Below are positions 49,440 through 56,726 of a stretch of 64,000 nucleotides of DNA, piece after piece. The stretch is from Planomonospora_B alba (GTDB lineage: Bacteria > Actinomycetota > Actinomycetes > Streptosporangiales > Streptosporangiaceae), in NCBI RefSeq assembly GCF_039534085.1, contig NZ_BAAAUT010000021.1, positions 1-64,000 of the forward strand, given 5' to 3'. Made by a program: the position numbers and the translations under genes. The notes below the pieces were generated by a model. It made no database searches, was not told the origin of the DNA, and worked only from the letters and a program-made list of their open reading frames with translations. Every line of letters starts with the position of its first letter. Within the stretch, counting starts at the first letter, position 1.

Positions 49440-49859
49440 TCAGCCTAGCAGGATTTCCCCACCAGGCCATACGGCCCGGGATATTCCGGCCGCGGTCATC
49501 AGGGTCACACAGCCATCACAGGGCCACGAAGTCACATACATGATGGCTCCGGCCGGCGAGTGGCCCGGATAACGAGTCGCATTGTGGCGAAGTGCGTTGT
49601 CTTCGGCGTGAACGGCTATGCACTTGCCGGGGCCGGAGTCGTACGGGGCCCCCGGCGGGACATCGGAGCTTGCCCGCGGGCATGCCCCGTCTAGACAGCC
49701 AGGCATCTTCGGGACTGGAGTCCCGTTGTAGCCCGTGCCGATGATCTGCTGATCGGGGCTAACCAGAACGGCCCCTACCTGCCGGCGGGAACAGTCGGCC
49801 CGCCTACTCACGGCCCCGGCAATGCCGAGAAAGTAGGCGGGCCAGTCGGGACGGGTCAC
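49440..49859 (-). CDS. dCMP deaminase (ComEB-type)
   Basis: 139 residues. The zinc-dependent deaminase motifs are HAEDNAL (His and catalytic Glu) and PCDGC (two Cys ligands), with a typical insert (CLDGACPRASSDVPPG) near residue 55. The enzyme makes dUMP, the substrate of the ThyX encoded three genes upstream. GTG start overlaps the stop of the preceding gene. Last gene of the operon. Confidence 0.9.
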   Translation of the reverse strand: MTRPDWPAYFLGIAGAVSRRADCSRRQVGAVLVSPDQQIIGTGYNGTPVPKMPGCLDGACPRASSDVPPGAPYDSGPGKCIAVHAEDNALRHNATRYPGHSPAGAIMYVTSWPCDGCVTLMTAAGISRAVWPGGEILLG

Positions 49860-50125
49860 GAAGCCCGCGGCTTCCGGAAGAACAAGCCCGCGTACTCTTC
49901 CCCGAAGACCGCATCGGTAACGAACGTTCCCGCCTGGTCGGGAATGCAGTCGAGAGCCTTCTTAAGGTCTTCCACGCTGTGACCCGGGAAGAGATGAACC
50001 CCGAAGTCTTCCCGGCCGGAGGGGAAGCTAAACCGGTCCACCATGACCCGGTCGTCTTCGTAGATGACGGTTCCGTGATCTTCGTAGATGACGGAGTCTT
50101 CCCCGATGTCAGCGCTTGCCGTCAC
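49856..50125 (-). CDS. 89-residue protein in nucleotide operon
   Basis: Beta-rich start with a repeated IYEDHGTVIYEDD, then FSFPSGREDFGVHLFPGHSVEDLKKALDCIPDQAG. No family recognised. GTG 50123-50125 lies within the end of the upstream gene and its stop overlaps the deaminase start, so it is translated as part of the thyX operon. Confidence 0.6.
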   Translation of the reverse strand: MTASADIGEDSVIYEDHGTVIYEDDRVMVDRFSFPSGREDFGVHLFPGHSVEDLKKALDCIPDQAGTFVTDAVFGEEYAGLFFRKPRAS

Positions 50126-50531
50126 TCGTCACACTCTCTCTCGCCGTAGAAGCCGTGTACACATGACAGGGGATGCCGGCGGCTTCGGCACGCCGAATAG
50201 TGTCCGCCGTCCCCTTGCTGTTGTCCTGGTGGAAGGCTAGGACCAGGTGTGCCCCGTCTCTCACCATCCGGGCGTTACGCTCCGGCCCTGCTACCTTACC
50301 CCGGGACCAGTCGGCTTCGTACACCTGTTCTATTACGGCTAGGTCTAGGTCCTGTGCGGCAAGATAGGCCCATGCCGCGGCCATAGCGTCAGCTCCGGTA
50401 GGACAGCCCCCGTGAACCACGGTCAGGGGAAGGGTTTCCCGCTGTTCCGCGAGCTTGTAGACGGTTTCCAGGGCCCGGCAGACCTGGTGAAGGTCGGACC
50501 AGTCCCTAGACCCGGTGACGATAACCCGCAC
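50109..50531 (-). CDS. SLOG/DUF2493-type nucleotide-binding protein (YspA-like)
   Basis: 140 residues. The N-terminus MRVIVTGSRDW and the following VVHGGCPTGADAMAAAWA are the diagnostic DUF2493/cpYpsA SLOG motifs; the C-terminus has GPERNARMVRDGAHLVLAFHQDNSKGT. Such proteins bind nucleotides or nucleotide sugars and are frequent in phages, but no reaction is established. GTG start follows the stop of the 76-residue gene. Contains a GTGTACAC copy. Confidence 0.82.
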   Translation of the reverse strand: MRVIVTGSRDWSDLHQVCRALETVYKLAEQRETLPLTVVHGGCPTGADAMAAAWAYLAAQDLDLAVIEQVYEADWSRGKVAGPERNARMVRDGAHLVLAFHQDNSKGTADTIRRAEAAGIPCHVYTASTARESVTSDGKR

Positions 50532-50761
50532 TACTCGTCACCTTCCCGTGGTTCGATAAGGCCGAACTCTTCTTCGATCGAACACAGCCGGTCGATAAGT
50601 TCGGAGAGACGCGCATCGGGCTTAACGGCTTCCACTACCCGATGCGTGTTCCCGTATCCGTCATCATGTACGAACCGGAAGACGACTACCTTCGTGCCGT
50701 CTTCCCGGGCCTGTACGTCTACCCCTACCCGGTCGGCTACCGTCCCGATGTGCTCTTTCAC
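50531..50761 (-). CDS. 76-residue protein downstream of thyX
   Basis: A beta strand pattern (GVDVQAREDGTKVVVFRFVHDDGYGNTHRVVEAV) followed by an acidic helix (LSELIDRLCSIEEEFGLIEPREGDE). GTG 50759-50761 overlaps the thyX stop (GTGA). No family recognised. Confidence 0.6.
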   Translation of the reverse strand: MKEHIGTVADRVGVDVQAREDGTKVVVFRFVHDDGYGNTHRVVEAVKPDARLSELIDRLCSIEEEFGLIEPREGDE

Positions 50762-51486
50762 GCTACCGCCTTAAGCGCTCCGGCCGCCGGGTCACTATCG
50801 GGGCCGTCAGGGAAGTTCTGATAGGTGTTCGGGGCAATCTCGCGAAGAATCGCGAGCATCCTCCGGGCGAACTCGTTAATCTCGTCAGAAGCCCGGTCGC
50901 TGTACCGCTTCCCGATGAACTCAGCCCATGCCCGATGGTTGCCGGTGAGGACCAGGCGGGTTTCCTGACAGTTCGGAAGAACGGCCCTAGCGGCATCCCT
51001 AGCGGCCTTCCGGGTCAGCCCCGCGGTCATAAGCCGGTCAGCGAGAGCGTCATAGGTTCGAAGGGCTTCTTCGTAGAAGTCGAACAGGACCAGCTTCGCG
51101 ACCCTGTCACCTTCCATAGCGGCGGGAACGACCGGAGCGGAACGCTCGTATTCGTTGACGTACCGCTGTGAGAGCTGACTAGGCGAGATATGCCGGTGCC
51201 TAATCATCTGGTGAGAGAACGACCGGGAAACCCCGGTCACGTACACGGACACGGAACCGTGCTCGAAGATCGAATAGTCCTGGTTCGCGAGCACGTGAGA
51301 CAGGTAGTCACGGTTCGCCCGCGTAGCCGGGTTAGGCCGGTCCCATGACTGATAACAGGCCCGGCCGGCGAACTCGGCAAGCGAGTCAGCCGCGGTAATA
51401 CCGGGCTCCGGGGACCAGACTCCGCCGGTTACGATTCCCGCTGCGGCCCCGAAGAAGACCGTAGCGGCGATAGGGGTAACTTCCAC
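50758..51486 (-). CDS. thyX: Flavin-dependent thymidylate synthase
   Basis: About 242 residues. The ThyX signature RHRHISPSQLSQRY is present (RHRxxS...SQRY), as are the substrate-binding NHRAWAEFIGKR and the C-terminal FAxxM region. It converts dUMP to dTMP with FAD and methylenetetrahydrofolate. GTG 51486 is preferred because GGGGAG precedes it; ATG 51498, four codons earlier, is possible. A promoter at 51544-51580 and a hairpin at 51507-51533 lie directly upstream. First gene of a five-gene operon ending at the deaminase. Confidence 0.93.
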   Translation of the reverse strand: MEVTPIAATVFFGAAAGIVTGGVWSPEPGITAADSLAEFAGRACYQSWDRPNPATRANRDYLSHVLANQDYSIFEHGSVSVYVTGVSRSFSHQMIRHRHISPSQLSQRYVNEYERSAPVVPAAMEGDRVAKLVLFDFYEEALRTYDALADRLMTAGLTRKAARDAARAVLPNCQETRLVLTGNHRAWAEFIGKRYSDRASDEINEFARRMLAILREIAPNTYQNFPDGPDSDPAAGALKAVA

Positions 51487-51506
51487 TTCACTCCCCATGA
51501 GAGAAG

Positions 51507-51533
51507 AAGGGGGCGGCGAGTAACCGCCCCCTT
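51507..51533 (-). promoter_or_regulatory. Hairpin in the thyX leader
   Basis: AAGGGGGCGG-TTACTCG-CCGCCCCCTT begins just after the predicted transcript start and ends 9 bases before the ATG at 51498, followed by CTTCTTCTC. It could be an attenuator or a stabilising 5' hairpin. Confidence 0.65.
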
Positions 51534-51543
51534 ATGACCAGCA

Positions 51544-51580
51544 ACTATAGTCGTTCCGGACAGTCTTTACAACTCGGAAG
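51544..51580 (-). promoter_or_regulatory. Phage promoter of the thyX operon
   Basis: Read leftward: CTTCCGAGTTGTAA with -35 TTGTAA (51567-51572), 17 bases, -10 TATAGT (51544-51549). The leader begins TGCTGGTCATAAG, only loosely like GTCAGCAAG. GTGTACAC (51602-51609) is about 30 bases upstream of the -35. Confidence 0.75.
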
Positions 51581-51612
51581 AAACGTCCGAAAAGCTGTCC
51601 CGTGTACACGTC

Positions 51613-53682
51613 CTAACGGACGGGGCAAGCCCCGTTAGCGCATTCTTCGTCAATCGAGTCGGCAACCTGGTAGCCGGAGCTAAGAGCTTCGAAAGCTTCC
51701 CGGCTAAGACGCTCGTAGGGTGCCTGTGGGCGGCTCTCGTCAACCATGAGAGTCGTTCCCTTAAGCCGGGGAAGGTACTTTGCCAGAAGGGCCGACAGCT
51801 CCGCCGGCGTCATCTTCCCCGCGGGAACGTTCACGGTGAAGCTGACCGCGTTGTCCGCGTAAACCTCCTGTACCATCGCCTGGACCCGAAGCATGTCTTC
51901 TACGCTGATTTCGTCGGCAGACTCGACAATGTCCGCGGGGTAGCCGAGAGCTTCCACCTGTGCAACCAGCGGGTCAACGGTCGGAATCTCGACTACCGCC
52001 GTGTTAGGTGCGTACATGCACGGCTCTACCTTGTAGCCCTGTGCCCGGTAGTCCGCGAGAGTAGCCGCCTGGTCCTGGTCCACGGTAGAGAAGCGAATCC
52101 GCCGGATGAAATACCTAGCATAGATAGGGTGGATTCCTTCGCTAGCCCCGGTCAGCTTCGCAACAGTGCCCGTAGGGGCAACCGTCGTAACCTTAATCGG
52201 CTCCGGGATACGAAGCTCGCTAGCGTACCTTCGGGCTTCGGCCCGGACAGCCTTCCTAAGCGAAGACAGCACATGCCTAACGTAGGGATGCGCATGTGAT
52301 TCGCTGTAGCGGATTCCAAGCTTCGCGAAAGCCGACTGGTAGCCGATAAGGCCAACACCGATACGCCGGTTACGGTCAAGGATTGCCCGGCTTCGCGGGT
52401 CCGTAACGTCTCCGAACGTAGCCCGGATCAGAAACCGGGTCATCAGCTTCGCGGCCCGGATAGCCCCGTTAAGGTCGAAGCCGTCCTTCGGGTTCTTCGG
52501 TGCGAACTCGTCTAGATTGACGTGTCCAAGATTGCATGGCTCTCCGAAACCGGTTAGGCCAATTTCGCCGCAAGGGTTGCTAGCAATGATCTCGTCTACT
52601 TCGCCAACCTGGTTGAGATCGTAATTCCAGAACCCCGGCTCTCCGTTAGTGAGCATGCCTTCCGCTACCGCGGTAAGCACTTCGTTAGCCTTCGCCTGGT
52701 CCTTCGGGGAAGCAAGCCCGTCTAGCGCGTCGAAGAACAGCCGGTCAACGGCAACGCTTACGTTGGTAGTCCAATGCTTACCCGTGTCCTTCTTCGCGGC
52801 TAGAAACTCGCTGATCCAAGGATCATTCCAAGGAAGGATGGACATACGCGCGCTCCGGCGGACTCCGCCGGCTACGACACATTCCCCAATAGCGTGATCA
52901 ATTTCCATGGCGGTAATCGGGTCAAGGGTCAGCGAGTAGGGGTTTTCCGGGTCTGCAAGTTCGCTAAGGATCTCGCCTACGTCCCGGAGCATCTTCGCGA
53001 GCGGAGCCGGGCCGGAAGCGGTACCGCCGAACGACTTGATACGGGAACCCTTACACCGAACCCGGGACACGTCATAGACCCGAACCGGCGTAGCGGTAGC
53101 GTCCCACGCGGCTTCGATCAGATCCGACAGGGCATCAGCCCAACCTTCCCGCGAGTCCTCTACTTCCATGTAAGACCCGGCGTAGTCGGGGCTGTAGGCG
53201 TCGGAGAGAAGCCCCGCGGCCTTCATAGCTTCGTAGTCCTGGTGCATCGGGTCACAGACAATGTGAACGTCTACGTTCTGTCTGATTCGGCCGTAGCGGT
53301 ACAGGTAGGCGGAGCCGTAGTTAGCCCCCACTCCGCCGCCTTCGGCGAGTCGCATCAGCGTAAACCGGAAGTGATCGGAAACCTTCTCATACCAGCCGGA
53401 TACCCAGCAGTTGAAAAGAAACTGTCGGCTACCGCCGGGGCCCTTCACTCCGCTAGCCCACAGGTGCCGGCCGGCCGGAATCATCTTGAAAGACTTGATA
53501 AGCTCGCGAACTTCGTCGGCTTCGGCTTCCGCCTGGAAGTAGTCAACGGGGGTTACAAGGTCGAAGTTACCGTTAACGACGCGGTCAACGGTTTCGGGCC
53601 AAGTTTCCTTACTGCCGTCCTTCTTCGTACGGCTGTAGGTTCGTTCATAAACGGCCTGTCCGGTAGGGCCAAACTTCGTCAA
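51613..53682 (-). CDS. Class II (B12-dependent) ribonucleotide reductase
   Basis: 689 residues, the size of monomeric adenosylcobalamin-dependent RTPR. Active-site features: a first Cys in FLFNCWVSGW, NPCGEIGL with the thiyl-radical Cys, CNLGHVNLDEF, APTGTVAKLTGASEGIHP, and the C-terminal redox pair EECANGACPVR. It makes deoxynucleotides without oxygen or a second subunit. Start TTG 53680-53682 behind GGAGA; longer frames run through a terminator hairpin. It feeds dCMP deaminase and ThyX in the next operon. Confidence 0.9.
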   Translation of the reverse strand: MTKFGPTGQAVYERTYSRTKKDGSKETWPETVDRVVNGNFDLVTPVDYFQAEAEADEVRELIKSFKMIPAGRHLWASGVKGPGGSRQFLFNCWVSGWYEKVSDHFRFTLMRLAEGGGVGANYGSAYLYRYGRIRQNVDVHIVCDPMHQDYEAMKAAGLLSDAYSPDYAGSYMEVEDSREGWADALSDLIEAAWDATATPVRVYDVSRVRCKGSRIKSFGGTASGPAPLAKMLRDVGEILSELADPENPYSLTLDPITAMEIDHAIGECVVAGGVRRSARMSILPWNDPWISEFLAAKKDTGKHWTTNVSVAVDRLFFDALDGLASPKDQAKANEVLTAVAEGMLTNGEPGFWNYDLNQVGEVDEIIASNPCGEIGLTGFGEPCNLGHVNLDEFAPKNPKDGFDLNGAIRAAKLMTRFLIRATFGDVTDPRSRAILDRNRRIGVGLIGYQSAFAKLGIRYSESHAHPYVRHVLSSLRKAVRAEARRYASELRIPEPIKVTTVAPTGTVAKLTGASEGIHPIYARYFIRRIRFSTVDQDQAATLADYRAQGYKVEPCMYAPNTAVVEIPTVDPLVAQVEALGYPADIVESADEISVEDMLRVQAMVQEVYADNAVSFTVNVPAGKMTPAELSALLAKYLPRLKGTTLMVDESRPQAPYERLSREAFEALSSGYQVADSIDEECANGACPVR

Positions 53683-53704
53683 GCTGTCTCCAATGTTGCA
53701 TAGG

Positions 53705-53738
53705 AAAGCCCCGCGGGTCTTCGTTGCCCGCGGGGCTG
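53705..53738 (-). terminator. Terminator before the reductase gene
   Basis: AGCCCCGCGGG ... CCCGCGGGGCT followed by TTTCC on the minus strand, between the small membrane-protein genes and the reductase. It should cut off or reduce readthrough. Confidence 0.75.
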
Positions 53739-53760
53739 TAACCGCCACTATGTGACGGGG

Positions 53761-53874
53761 CTAGACCGTATGGCGGAGAAGCCATAGGGCGAAGCCGATT
53801 GCTTCGGCTATGGCGTGCATTCCGCCGATGATGGCGAGAGCGACGATAAGAGAGTTACGCTCTCGCTTGTTCAC
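53761..53874 (-). CDS. 37-residue membrane protein
   Basis: Basic start (NKRERN) and one long hydrophobic segment (SLIVALAIIGGMHAIAEAIGFALWLL). GTG 53872-53874 overlaps the stop of the next upstream gene (GTGA), an arrangement repeated throughout this operon. No family recognised. Confidence 0.55.
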   Translation of the reverse strand: MNKRERNSLIVALAIIGGMHAIAEAIGFALWLLRHTV

Positions 53875-53972
53875 TCTGCGATCCGTAGGGCGAAGGTCAG
53901 GGCCAGGACTAGAAGGAAGAACACCCAACCGACGATGCACACTAGAGCAAGACATCCGGTAAGGGTCTTCAT
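53871..53972 (-). CDS. 33-residue membrane protein
   Basis: A single transmembrane segment (LTGCLALVCIVGWVFFLLVLALTFAL). ATG 53970-53972 directly follows GAAGGA, which is closer than usual. Coupled to the 37-residue gene by overlap. The pair may form a two-part membrane complex; lysis or exclusion functions are guesses. Confidence 0.5.
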   Translation of the reverse strand: MKTLTGCLALVCIVGWVFFLLVLALTFALRIAE

Positions 53973-53998
53973 TCCTTCGGAGGGTTCGGGACGGTTCG

Positions 53999-54154
53999 TC
54001 ACTCGTCTATCTCCTGTCGCCATTGCCGTTTCTCAACCTGTCGCCATTCGCGCCGGCGGGCCCGCTTCCCCTTCCGGGGAAGACAGCACGGGTAACACCG
54101 GTAATTCCGCGAGCTTGCTCTGCCGAGCATCTTCCCGCCGGGGTTAGTCGTCAT
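53999..54154 (-). CDS. 51-residue basic protein
   Basis: Strongly basic (CCLPRKGKRARRREWRQVEKRQWRQ) with a CYPCC cluster near residue 26. The ATG overlaps the stop of the gene upstream. Basic charge and Cys suggest nucleic-acid contact, which is not proven. Confidence 0.5.
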   Translation of the reverse strand: MTTNPGGKMLGRASSRNYRCYPCCLPRKGKRARRREWRQVEKRQWRQEIDE

Positions 54155-54383
54155 GGCGGTTCACAAACTCGGCTGTCACGTCTTCCCACACGGTCACGGC
54201 CCGGAAGACTCTCACGCTGTCCGGCGAGTAGATGGGTTCTCTTCCCCACCTTCGGGCGAAGCGCTGTCCAACAGCTTTCCGCACACTACTTGCACTGTCG
54301 TAGCTGTTACGAAAATTGCAAGCCGAAGGGAACACGCGGTAAGTCTCGTCAGGCAACGGATACTGCGACACATCATCAGTCAC
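54144..54383 (-). CDS. 79-residue protein, unknown
   Basis: Start GTG 54381-54383 with GGAAGG seven bases upstream. The sequence (DETYRVFPSACNFRNSYDSASSVRKAVGQRFARRWGREPIYSPDSVRVFRAVTVWEDVT) is mixed and acidic at its end. No family recognised. In the overlapping early operon. Confidence 0.55.
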   Translation of the reverse strand: MTDDVSQYPLPDETYRVFPSACNFRNSYDSASSVRKAVGQRFARRWGREPIYSPDSVRVFRAVTVWEDVTAEFVNRHDD

Positions 54384-54385
54384 TT

Positions 54386-54553
54386 TCAAACCTTCCACGG
54401 GTCAGGGTCGGAAAGCGGAATCCCGCGGTAAGCCCGGTATCTATATTCGATCAGTAGCCCGGATACCGCGGCGAACCGCTCGCCGGCGGGAACCATGTCG
54501 CCTAGGCGACGCTCTAACCACTGCTCTACTTCGTCGCCTCGCGTGGGAATCAC
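54386..54553 (-). CDS. 55-residue protein, unknown
   Basis: Start GTG 54551-54553 in a GTGA overlap with the upstream stop, behind GGGGAG. Helical middle (DEVEQWLERRLGDMVPAGERFAAVSGLLIEYRYRAYRGI). A longer form would begin inside the upstream gene. Confidence 0.5.
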   Translation of the reverse strand: MIPTRGDEVEQWLERRLGDMVPAGERFAAVSGLLIEYRYRAYRGIPLSDPDPWKV

Positions 54554-54738
54554 TCGCTCCCCTTCGTCAGTGCCCGCGGGCCCCATAGCCGAGACTGATT
54601 CCACCAGGGGCCCCCTTCTGTCGCTCCACACGTCAGGCAGATATCAGCCCAACGCTTCCGCAGTTCCGGATGCGTCTCCGTATCGATCAGGCACGGGCTA
54701 CCGGGATGCTGGGGAATCCACCATGCGAAGTCAGGCAT
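54550..54738 (-). CDS. 62-residue protein with CLTCG motif
   Basis: Trp- and Pro-rich (FAWWIPQHPGSPCLIDTETHPELRKRWADICLTCGATEGGPWW). ATG 54738 is used; an upstream TTG (54771) overlapping the sigma-like gene's stop is an alternative start. The single CxxC plus an earlier Cys may bind zinc. No family recognised. Confidence 0.5.
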   Translation of the reverse strand: MPDFAWWIPQHPGSPCLIDTETHPELRKRWADICLTCGATEGGPWWNQSRLWGPRALTKGSE

Positions 54739-54767
54739 GCACGGCTGTAGCCGTCCCGCTTCCGGAA

Positions 54768-55376
54768 TCAACCGTCACGCTCCGACGCAGTCATAGCGAG
54801 CGCTCGCGTGTTCGACACGGCCCGGCGGGCCCCCGGGCCGTCATGCTCCGTGAGTCGGTTCACGGTGCGATTCAGCGTCAGCGTCAGCCGGTCAACGGCC
54901 CTACACCATGTTCGGTATTCGGCCGGCGTTAGCGTCTCGCCGACGATTCGCCGGATGATGACGGCTTGCCATGATTCCGGAAGCTTCCCGATAGCCGTCT
55001 TCACATCCCACACGTTCACGACGATGTTTCCGGCGTCAGGGGCCGCGAGGTAGCCGTCTTTGGTCGGCGGAAGGGACCAGGCGGCTTCCCCTCCGTCTGC
55101 CCACAGCTCTAACAGCTCGCGGACTTCCGCCGGCGTGTACAGGTACCGGGCTGACCTGGTGACGTAGTCGGCACGCTCGCGAGCGCACCACGCTACGGCT
55201 TCGCGGGTCAGCGAGTGATAGAGCGTCCCGGTATCCATGCCGTTATAGTCCGCGGGACGTGTACACGCTTGCGTCAGAATCTCTTGCGTAATGTCTTCCG
55301 GGTCGAACATGGGCCAGTCTCCGGCAACCCTCCGGCCTACGGAGACGGCGACACTCATGACCTTCTCTGACAGCAT
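54768..55376 (-). CDS. Sigma-factor-like protein
   Basis: About 202 residues. DPEDITQEILTQA resembles sigma region 2.1-2.2, with a helical/aromatic stretch after it, and IGKLPESWQAVIIRRIVGETLTPAEYRTWCRAVDRLTLTLNRTVNRL resembles region 4 with its helix-turn-helix. Region 2.4-type promoter-reading residues are not obvious, and length fits a compact sigma-70-family protein. It might direct polymerase to phage late promoters. ATG 55376, just after the upstream stop. A GTGTACAC site lies in the region 2 codons. Confidence 0.55.
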   Translation of the reverse strand: MLSEKVMSVAVSVGRRVAGDWPMFDPEDITQEILTQACTRPADYNGMDTGTLYHSLTREAVAWCARERADYVTRSARYLYTPAEVRELLELWADGGEAAWSLPPTKDGYLAAPDAGNIVVNVWDVKTAIGKLPESWQAVIIRRIVGETLTPAEYRTWCRAVDRLTLTLNRTVNRLTEHDGPGARRAVSNTRALAMTASERDG

Positions 55377-55378
55377 GG

Positions 55379-56155
55379 CTACCCCCACTTCCGGCCGTCA
55401 GCGATGAAAGAACCATCGGGCCGCATCGGGACCAGCGTCGGGGTAGAGGTCTTCCCGTCCGTGTCCAGCATGGCGAAGCCCGATTGCCAGTTAGCGGCCC
55501 CCCGCTTGAGATAGCCGGCCTTCCGTACGTCCATCATGTGTCCGACTTCGATCCCGTAAAGGGTCGAAGTCCGGCCGTCGTACCCGGCCGTATAGGACCC
55601 GATTCCGAGTCTGTGAACGTGCCCTATGACCAGGCTCTTACCGATAGCGCGGGCCCCGTTAAGGGCCGTATAGCCGGCCTGCCGGGACAGCGACAGCCCA
55701 AGATGCCCGTGGGTTGCGACCCAACCAGGGGCGAACTCAAACCAGTCAGGGGCCTTCGTGATTCCGTGCCCGTCGAAGTCCAACAGGTTTTCAATGTCGA
55801 AGGCGTCCGACTCGGCTAGAGCCGGGGCCCGGTCTCTCAAGTAGGTTCGCGGGCGAGCGTCATGGTTGCCTTCTAGGAAGTGGACGGGCCCGGAGTAGCC
55901 GGAGCGAAGCTCCGCGAGTAGCTTCCGGCCGATTCCGGAATCCCGCTGGACTGACCCGGTGAACTCTTCCCGTGTCCCCTGCGACCATCGGGACGGAGTC
56001 GGATAGTCCATCCAATCCCCGATGATGATCACGGAATCGGGCTGTGACGAACCGATGTAGTTGATAAGGGCCCGAACCTGCCGGGGGTTGTGAAACGGAA
56101 TCTGCGTATCAGGGAAGAAGACGTAGCGCTTAATGGTCGGTACCTTCCCCATCAT
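55379..56155 (-). CDS. Calcineurin-like metallophosphoesterase
   Basis: 258 residues. Motifs in order: FFPDTQIPFH (first Asp; the usual His is Gln), IIIGDWMDYP (GDxxD), LEGNHDAR (GNHD), WVATHGH and IGHVHR (GHxH). Family members cleave phosphodiesters; phage copies act on nucleic acids or nucleotides. ATG 56155 lies in the end of the upstream gene. In the early operon between the sigma-like and primase genes. Confidence 0.88.
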   Translation of the reverse strand: MMGKVPTIKRYVFFPDTQIPFHNPRQVRALINYIGSSQPDSVIIIGDWMDYPTPSRWSQGTREEFTGSVQRDSGIGRKLLAELRSGYSGPVHFLEGNHDARPRTYLRDRAPALAESDAFDIENLLDFDGHGITKAPDWFEFAPGWVATHGHLGLSLSRQAGYTALNGARAIGKSLVIGHVHRLGIGSYTAGYDGRTSTLYGIEVGHMMDVRKAGYLKRGAANWQSGFAMLDTDGKTSTPTLVPMRPDGSFIADGRKWG

Positions 56156-56363
56156 CCATGCTTACCTGGAACATCAGCGCATACACCATCGCGTTAAGCG
56201 CTAGCTCATCTCCGGACTCCCACAGTCGGGCCGCGGCTTCGACCGTTGCCGTGTACTCCGCCGGCAAGTCGTCAATGTCCGCGGTACCGATCGCATGCGA
56301 GACGATTCCGGCCTTAATCAGCTTCATAAGGACCCGCGTCCCGCGGGGAAGACTAGCGATCAC
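56130..56363 (-). CDS. 77-residue helical protein
   Basis: Helical with an acidic end (LPAEYTATVEAAARLWESGDELALNAMVYALMFQVSMDDGEG). GTG 56361-56363 overlaps the preceding stop; its end overlaps the phosphoesterase start. It looks distantly like the next upstream protein (shared pattern of a helical end with MVYALMFQV against LIVYGVMLQI). Unknown function. Confidence 0.55.
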   Translation of the reverse strand: MIASLPRGTRVLMKLIKAGIVSHAIGTADIDDLPAEYTATVEAAARLWESGDELALNAMVYALMFQVSMDDGEGTDH

Positions 56364-56605
56364 AGATCAAACCCCTTCTTAAGCGCTCGCTTCACTCGCT
56401 TAATGCGGATCTGCAACATAACCCCGTACACGATCAGGTCTTCCGCTTCCTCGCTTGCCCAATCCAACAGCTCCGCGAGCGTCATGGATTCGAAGCCCTG
56501 TGTACCGTCTTCGGTTTCGTACTGGTCCCGGCCGGGACCTAGGACGCGGCCCTTTGCGGCCCGGATGGCTTCTTCTACAGCCGCGGCGAGTTCGTTACTG
56601 GTCAT
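56360..56605 (-). CDS. 81-residue helical protein
   Basis: ATG 56603-56605 (the longer frame runs through the 43-residue gene). Helical: NELAAAVEEAIRAAKGRVLGPGRDQYETEDGTQGFESMTLAELLDWASEEAEDLIVYGVMLQIRIKRVKRAL. The pattern is of DUF-type phage proteins next to primases; no function known. Confidence 0.55.
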   Translation of the reverse strand: MTSNELAAAVEEAIRAAKGRVLGPGRDQYETEDGTQGFESMTLAELLDWASEEAEDLIVYGVMLQIRIKRVKRALKKGFDL

Positions 56606-56726
56606 GGTTACCGCCTTCGCTTCCTGTCGCGATTTCTTCGATGGCCGCGGCCCGTCCTTCGGCGTAGCCCTTCGCGTAGCCGTCGCACCACTCACAGGCT
56701 TCGCCGCACGTCTTCTCTTCACTCAC
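56595..56726 (-). CDS. 43-residue Cys-containing protein
   Basis: GTG 56724-56726 overlaps the primase stop; its end overlaps the next ATG. CGEACEWCDGYAKGYAEGRAAAIEEIA has a Cys cluster and a helix. Supported only by overlap spacing and codon pattern. Confidence 0.45.
   Translation of the reverse strand: MSEEKTCGEACEWCDGYAKGYAEGRAAAIEEIATGSEGGNHDQ

Noticed and set aside
49324..49572. Rightward 82-codon frame opposite the dCMP deaminase end
   Set aside because: Crosses the terminator at 49362 and is antisense to the deaminase; no ribosome site.
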